NCBI GenBank assembly: GCA_963706515.1
Contig: CAVPMW010000028.1
Location: 1-10,475, forward strand
Origin: CAVPMW01 sp963706515
GTDB lineage: Bacteria; Chloroflexota; Anaerolineae; Anaerolineales; UBA4823
DNA length: 10,475 nucleotides
Direction: 5' to 3'
Within the stretch, counting starts at the first letter, position 1; each line of letters starts with the position of its first letter. The position numbers and the translations under genes were made by a program. The notes beneath the pieces were generated by a model. The model made no database searches. It was not told where the DNA came from and saw only the letters and a program-made list of their open reading frames with translations. Below, piece by piece: positions 7,422-10,475 of the stretch.

Positions 7422-8274
7422 TCACTTATCCAGGTAATAATGCATAGGCAGATCGATATCCTCGGTTTTTCCCCCGTATAAGGCAGCCAGCAGCGCGCTT
7501 AGCGCTGCCAGCCCGCAGAATATCACAAAAACCCGCAGCGTTCCGTTCAGCTGCAGCAGCCCGAGCGAAGTCAAGGCGAAGCTTACCCCTCCCGAGAAGA
7601 GCACACACAGCAGGATGCTGCCGGAAGTGCGGTTGAATATCCACGCCTCCAGCACGGAGAAGGCAAGCCCCAGGGGCAGGTACGCCCACAAGGGAACCAG
7701 CCATCCTATTTGTGATAGCTGCCCCGCTAATGGCGCCAGCCAGACCAGCCACAGGGCGCCGATCAGCAGGCTGGCTGGCACCCAGCCGATGCGCCCCTGC
7801 CAGCGGGGTTGGGCGTAGCCGCGCCAGCCGAATTCGACCGGGATCGCCCCGCTGCTCAAGACGCTGACCAGATACAGGATGGGCAGCAGCAGCAAGATCG
7901 CAGGCGCTTGCTCCGGCGGAACTTCGAAGCGGGCTGCCAATCCTGCCAGGTTCGCCGCTGGACCTCCCAGGAGGTAGTCGATCCCCAGGGCAAGCAGGGC
8001 AGCCGACGGTGGGTCCGAAAAATGCCAGCACGTACCACCGTCTGCGCACGCGCCACAGCCAGAGCCCGCTGAGCAGGCTCTTAACCCCGGGCCAACCGCG
8101 CCCGGTCCAGCGCACGAGGATTGCCGCAGCGGCAGGCGCCGACAATCCCAGCAAGTAGTAAAAACGCAGCGCTTCCCCCGCGCGCCATGCCGCCGGGATC
8201 CAGACCAGCCAGCTCAGCCCGAAGGTCACGGCAAAGAAGCTTGCCAGGGGATAACGGACCAATATCGATTTCAT
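7422..8274 (-). CDS. CPBP/CAAX-protease-family membrane protein without the catalytic motifs, one frameshift
   Basis: Integral membrane protein related to CPBP intramembrane metalloproteases (CAAX protease/Abi family). ATG 8274 (MKSILVRYPLASFF) follows GAGTGGG; GTG 8289 is an alternative start. Hydrophobic segments fill most of the length. One frameshift near 8008-8012 joins WYVLAFFGPT to AALLALGIDYLLGG. The span of 853 bases is 3 x 284 + 1, in keeping with one extra base. Family landmarks are recognisable but altered. The EExxxR motif reads VEFGWRGYAQPR near residue 146, with the first Glu replaced by Val. The WHxPL-type segment reads ALWLVWLAPLAG with no His. The HxxxN-type segment after NRTSGSILL reads LFSGGVSF with neither His nor Asn. 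The fold is probably kept but proteolysis is unlikely. Divergent from the oxidoreductase; role unknown. Confidence 0.75.
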
Positions 8275-8304
8275 TGAAATCCCACTCACTCTTTATTCTA
8301 ACTG

Positions 8305-8350
8305 ATCGCATGTTGAAAATGCCTGCGGACCGCATATAGCTAAATGCGAT
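8305..8350. promoter_or_regulatory. Nested inverted repeats in the divergent intergenic region
   Basis: An outer pair ATCGCAT (8305-8311) and ATGCGAT (8344-8350) are perfect reverse complements 32 bases apart. Almost centred between them is TGCGG-A-CCGCA (8324-8334). The region lies between the CPBP-like gene (leftward from 8274) and the oxidoreductase (rightward from 8480). It may be a binding site for a dimeric or tetrameric regulator. No regulator gene is in the window. Confidence 0.35.
8313..8340 (+). promoter_or_regulatory. Weak candidate promoter toward the oxidoreductase
   Basis: TTGAAA at 8313-8318 and TATAGC at 8335-8340, 16 bases apart, with the TGCGG-A-CCGCA palindrome directly against the -10. 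An alternative -10 is TATAAT at 8390-8395, which has only a poor -35 (CTTCAA at 8367-8372). Which, if either, is used cannot be told from sequence. Confidence 0.25.
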
Positions 8351-8479
8351 TACCCTATCTCTCGTGCTTCAAATCCTGGCATATCTCGTTATAATTATCC
8401 GGAATTTTTCTTTCCGTTGAGTATAAATCTTATGCGAGCAGCGAAAATCCTGGCACGCTGATTTATTAGGTGAAGTGAT

Positions 8480-9851
8480 ATGGTGAAATTCACGGAAGAT
8501 ACCATCATCATCGGCGCAGGGCAAGCAGGACTGGCAGTCAGCTACTGCCTGTCCCAATACGGCAAGCCCCACATCGTGCTCGAGCAGGCGGACTGTCCCG
8601 GCTCTGCCTGGAAATATGGTCGCTGGGATTCGTTCACATTGAACACGCCGAATTGGGGCATCCGCTTACCTGGCGGGGAGTACGCTGGCACTGACCCGGA
8701 TGGCTTTCTCGGGTGGGATGCCCTGGTGGCTTATTTCGAGAGCTACCAGGCTGGCAACCAGCTTCCGGTTCGCTTCGGCGAGCGGGTTATTTCAGTAGAG
8801 CGCAGCGAGGAGGGCTACACGGTGCGTACAGAGGATGAGACCTGGCAGGCAGCCCGGGTGGTAGTCGCCGCGGGGCTGTACCAGCAGCCGAAAATTCCCC
8901 CGGTGAGCTCGGGCATGCCGGACGGTATCCTGCAGATGCACTCGGGTGAGTATCGCAATCCAAGAAGCGCTGCCTGCGGGGGCGGTGCTGGTGGTCGGCT
9001 CAGGTCAGTCCGGCACCCAAATCGCCGAAGAGCTGTACCAGGCTGGCAGGCAGGTTTATTTGAGCGTGAGCAGCGCAGGGCGGGCGCCGCGCCGCTACCG
9101 CGGGCGGGATATATTCTACTGGCTGGATGCCAGCGGCTTTATGAGCAGTCCACCCAGCCGGCTTCCCTCTCCTGGAGCACGGTTCGCCGCCAACCCGCAT
9201 GTCAGTGGGAATAACGGCGGGCACACGATCAACCTTCACCAGTTTGTCCGGGATGGGGTGGTTCTGCTCGGGCACCTGGGTGAGATCCGCGGCGGCAAAA
9301 TCGAGATCCAGGGGGATTTGGGCGCTAACCTGAAAAAGGCAGATGAATTCGAAGCCTGGATCGTCAGGATCGTCGACGAGTATATCGAGAAGAATAACAT
9401 CGATGCACCACCGGAGAGACTCCCGGCGCTGCATGACGGGTACCAGCAGCCTGAGATCCGCGAGTTGGATTTCCAATCTGCGGGAATCAGCGCCGTTATT
9501 TGGGCGACGGGCTATCGTTTCGATTTCAGCTGGGTGAAGCTCCCTGTATTTGACAGCTACGGATTTCCCATCCAGAGCCGCGGGGTAACCGGGGAGCCCG
9601 GGCTGTATTTCGTCGGGCTGCCCTGGCTGGTTAACCAGAAATCCGGCTTGCTGATGGGGGTGGGAGACGATGCAGCTTATATCGCCGCGCACCTCGCCAG
9701 CAAGCGAGCTAAGCCCATTCTGTGTATGAAGCGCTGCATCCGGGAGCTTAATTTGGGCTGCGGATTACTGGCAGGTAAATACTGCTTCGCCGGTGTGCCA
9801 GCCGAGGTTCCAGGGGTGACAGCCCCCCCCGCTCCACCCGCGGCGGGGTAG
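8480..9851 (+). CDS. Flavin-dependent monooxygenase-like NAD(P)H oxidoreductase (COG2072), one frameshift
   Basis: FAD- and NAD(P)H-dependent oxidoreductase of the group often named 'flavoprotein involved in K+ transport'; substrate unknown. ATG 8480 follows AGGTGA. The FAD Rossmann motif GAGQAG is at residues 12-17, followed by WDSFTLNTPNWGIRLPG and DPDGFLGWDALVAYF. The linker before the second nucleotide fold is LQMHSGEYRNP. One extra base near 8963 shifts the frame, after which the NADPH motif GSGQSG (about residues 173-178), APRRYRGRDIFYWL and the ATGY motif near residue 342 (VIWATGYRFDFSW) follow in order. GEPGLYFVGLPWLVNQKSGL is the usual C-terminal block. The open frame stops at TAG 9849-9851, but everything after AAHLASKRA (about 9710) lacks family character and lies antisense to the next gene. 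The true end is probably near 9710-9730, perhaps TGA 9727-9729 after another shift. Confidence 0.82.
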
Positions 9852-9990
9852 CATACGGCTGGTTTGGGTTGTATCCACCCGTGTTGGGCGTCTCGATCCA
9901 CGGGAAGGGTAACCCCAGTGCTCGGGCTGCCCCAACCAGGAGCAAACCTGCGACGAGCAGGAGAGCGATGACCAGGATAAATGTGCGCAT
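9748..9990 (-). CDS. Small secreted or membrane-anchored protein of unknown function
   Basis: 80 residues with no family I recognise. ATG 9990 has GAGGAGG ten bases upstream. The first 25 residues (MRTFILVIALLLVAGLLLVG) are a strong signal or anchor helix, followed by a short exported segment rich in Pro, Asn and Tyr (TPNTGGYNPNQPYATPP). A run of eight C on the plus strand at about 9823-9830 is a likely indel site. In the current frame the protein ends IYLPVIRSPN at 9748; in another frame it would run on to about 9677. It converges on the oxidoreductase and overlaps its apparent 3' end by about 100 bases. Confidence 0.5.
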   Translation of the reverse strand: MRTFILVIALLLVAGLLLVGAARALGLPFPWIETPNTGGYNPNQPYATPPRVERGGLSPLEPRLAHRRSSIYLPVIRSPN

Positions 9991-10024
9991 AGATTGCGAG
10001 CCTCCTCTCTCACGCGGTCAACGC

Positions 10025-10033
10025 ATTATACCA
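10025..10033 (-). promoter_or_regulatory. Extended -10 promoter of the small protein gene
   Basis: TGGTATAAT on the minus strand is a perfect TATAAT with the TGn extension, which can make up for a missing -35; none is seen. Transcription would start near 10018, about 28 bases before the ATG at 9990, leaving room for the GAGGAGG ribosome binding site. Confidence 0.4.
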
Positions 10034-10075
10034 GCGCCCAAGCAGGTTTGCTGGCGATGCTCGTGCAGCGATCGA

Positions 10076-10084
10076 TGTTATACT
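10076..10084 (+). promoter_or_regulatory. Extended -10 promoter candidate of the DUF362 gene
   Basis: TGTTATACT reads rightward (TGn plus TATACT). No good -35 is visible 17 bases upstream (GATGCT). It would give a leader of about 90 bases. It is back to back with the leftward extended -10 at 10033-10025, as expected for a divergent pair. Confidence 0.3.
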
Positions 10085-10182
10085 ATTTTCCAGAAACTTC
10101 GTGGTTGGCAGACAAGTATTTTTGCAATTCGAAATCTCAAATATCGGCCATTGCACAATTTATCCCAAACTTGGAGAACCAT

Positions 10183-10475
10183 ATGCCCAGCATCGTCTAT
10201 TACGGCTCGCCCCGCCAAACCCACCTGAAAGCCGAGGAGACATTGCCCGCCAAGCTGGACTTGCTCCTGGAGCGCCTGCAGCTGCGCGAGCGGGTGAAGG
10301 ATGAGCTGGTAGCGATCAAGATGCACACCGGACAAAATATCGGCTACTCGACCGTCCACCCGGTGTTCGTGCGCAAGGTGGTGCAGGCGATCGTGGATGG
10401 CGGCGGCAAACCCTTCATCGCCGACGTGACCTGGGACGGGAAGGCGCCGAGCAGCGCGGGGTTCTCACGAAACCC
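10183..10475 (+). CDS. DUF362 domain protein, 5' part only
   Basis: The gene runs off the right edge. ATG 10183 follows TTGGAGAACC, a good ribosome binding site. The product begins MPSIVYYGSPRQTHL and continues with VAIKMHTGQNIGYSTVHPVF, then VRKVVQAIVDGGGKPFIADV. This order (AIKMH-G, NIGY, HP-F-R, and GGKPF-D) is that of DUF362 proteins, cytoplasmic or ferredoxin-associated proteins whose reaction is mostly unknown. About 97 codons are visible. After DVTWD at about 10437 the present frame reads GKAPSSAG, whereas the neighbouring frame reads EGAEQRGVLTK, closer to the family pattern, so a single-base error near 10440 is likely. Nothing in the window points to a specific partner. Confidence 0.78.
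   Translation, partial: MPSIVYYGSPRQTHLKAEETLPAKLDLLLERLQLRERVKDELVAIKMHTGQNIGYSTVHPVFVRKVVQAIVDGGGKPFIADVTWDGKAPSSAGFSRN

Noticed and set aside
8371..8454. Direct repeat AAATCCTGGCA at 8371-8381 and 8444-8454
   Set aside because: Only 11 bases, two copies, no link to promoter elements; probably chance.
9000..9692. Leftward open frame of 230 codons
   Set aside because: Exactly antisense to the oxidoreductase C-terminal half, which has the NADPH and ATGY motifs in the right order.

Overview
The window looks like a piece of a Chloroflexota (probably Anaerolineae) chromosome from an unfinished or metagenomic assembly. This is inferred from protein style. The sugar-binding lipoprotein has a Thr/Val/Glu-rich linker after the lipobox that ends in ITATPEP, its transport operon carries no ATPase gene, and the neighbours are a DUF362 protein, a CPBP-family membrane protein and a QGRYLLP-type GT-C glycosyltransferase. 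There is no rRNA, tRNA or CRISPR array.

Layout. Positions 1-5420 read leftward (minus strand): a sugar ABC importer operon (binding protein 5420-3847, permease 3793-2891, permease 2894-2040), whose last permease overlaps a small nucleotidyltransferase (2043-1607) by four bases. After about 250 bases without a gene comes a GT-C-type membrane glycosyltransferase that runs off the left edge. A leader of about 380 bases (5421-5800) and a promoter-like site lie upstream of the importer. Next to that promoter is a complete ISNCY/IS1202-like insertion sequence (about 5846-7372) with an intact 442-residue DDE transposase and two copies of a 20-base repeat at each end. To its right are a leftward CPBP-family membrane protein (8274-7422) that lacks the catalytic residues of its family, a divergent flavin-dependent oxidoreductase (8480 rightward), a small convergent secreted or anchored protein (9990-9748) and the start of a rightward DUF362 gene (10183 to the right edge).

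Nearly every gene except the transposase is broken. I could follow the proteins only by moving between frames. The importer and nucleotidyltransferase carry several lesions per kilobase, including two in-frame stops. The glycosyltransferase has two, the CPBP protein and oxidoreductase one each, and the DUF362 gene possibly one. Either the assembly is rich in indels and the IS was better corrected because it is multicopy, or the region is decaying and the IS arrived recently. The sequence alone does not decide this.

I found no convincing new multigene system. The most interesting items are the motif-less CPBP homologue, the doubled terminal repeats of the IS with a nearby imperfect direct repeat, the translational coupling of a nucleotidyltransferase to a sugar importer, and nested inverted repeats in the CPBP/oxidoreductase intergenic region.
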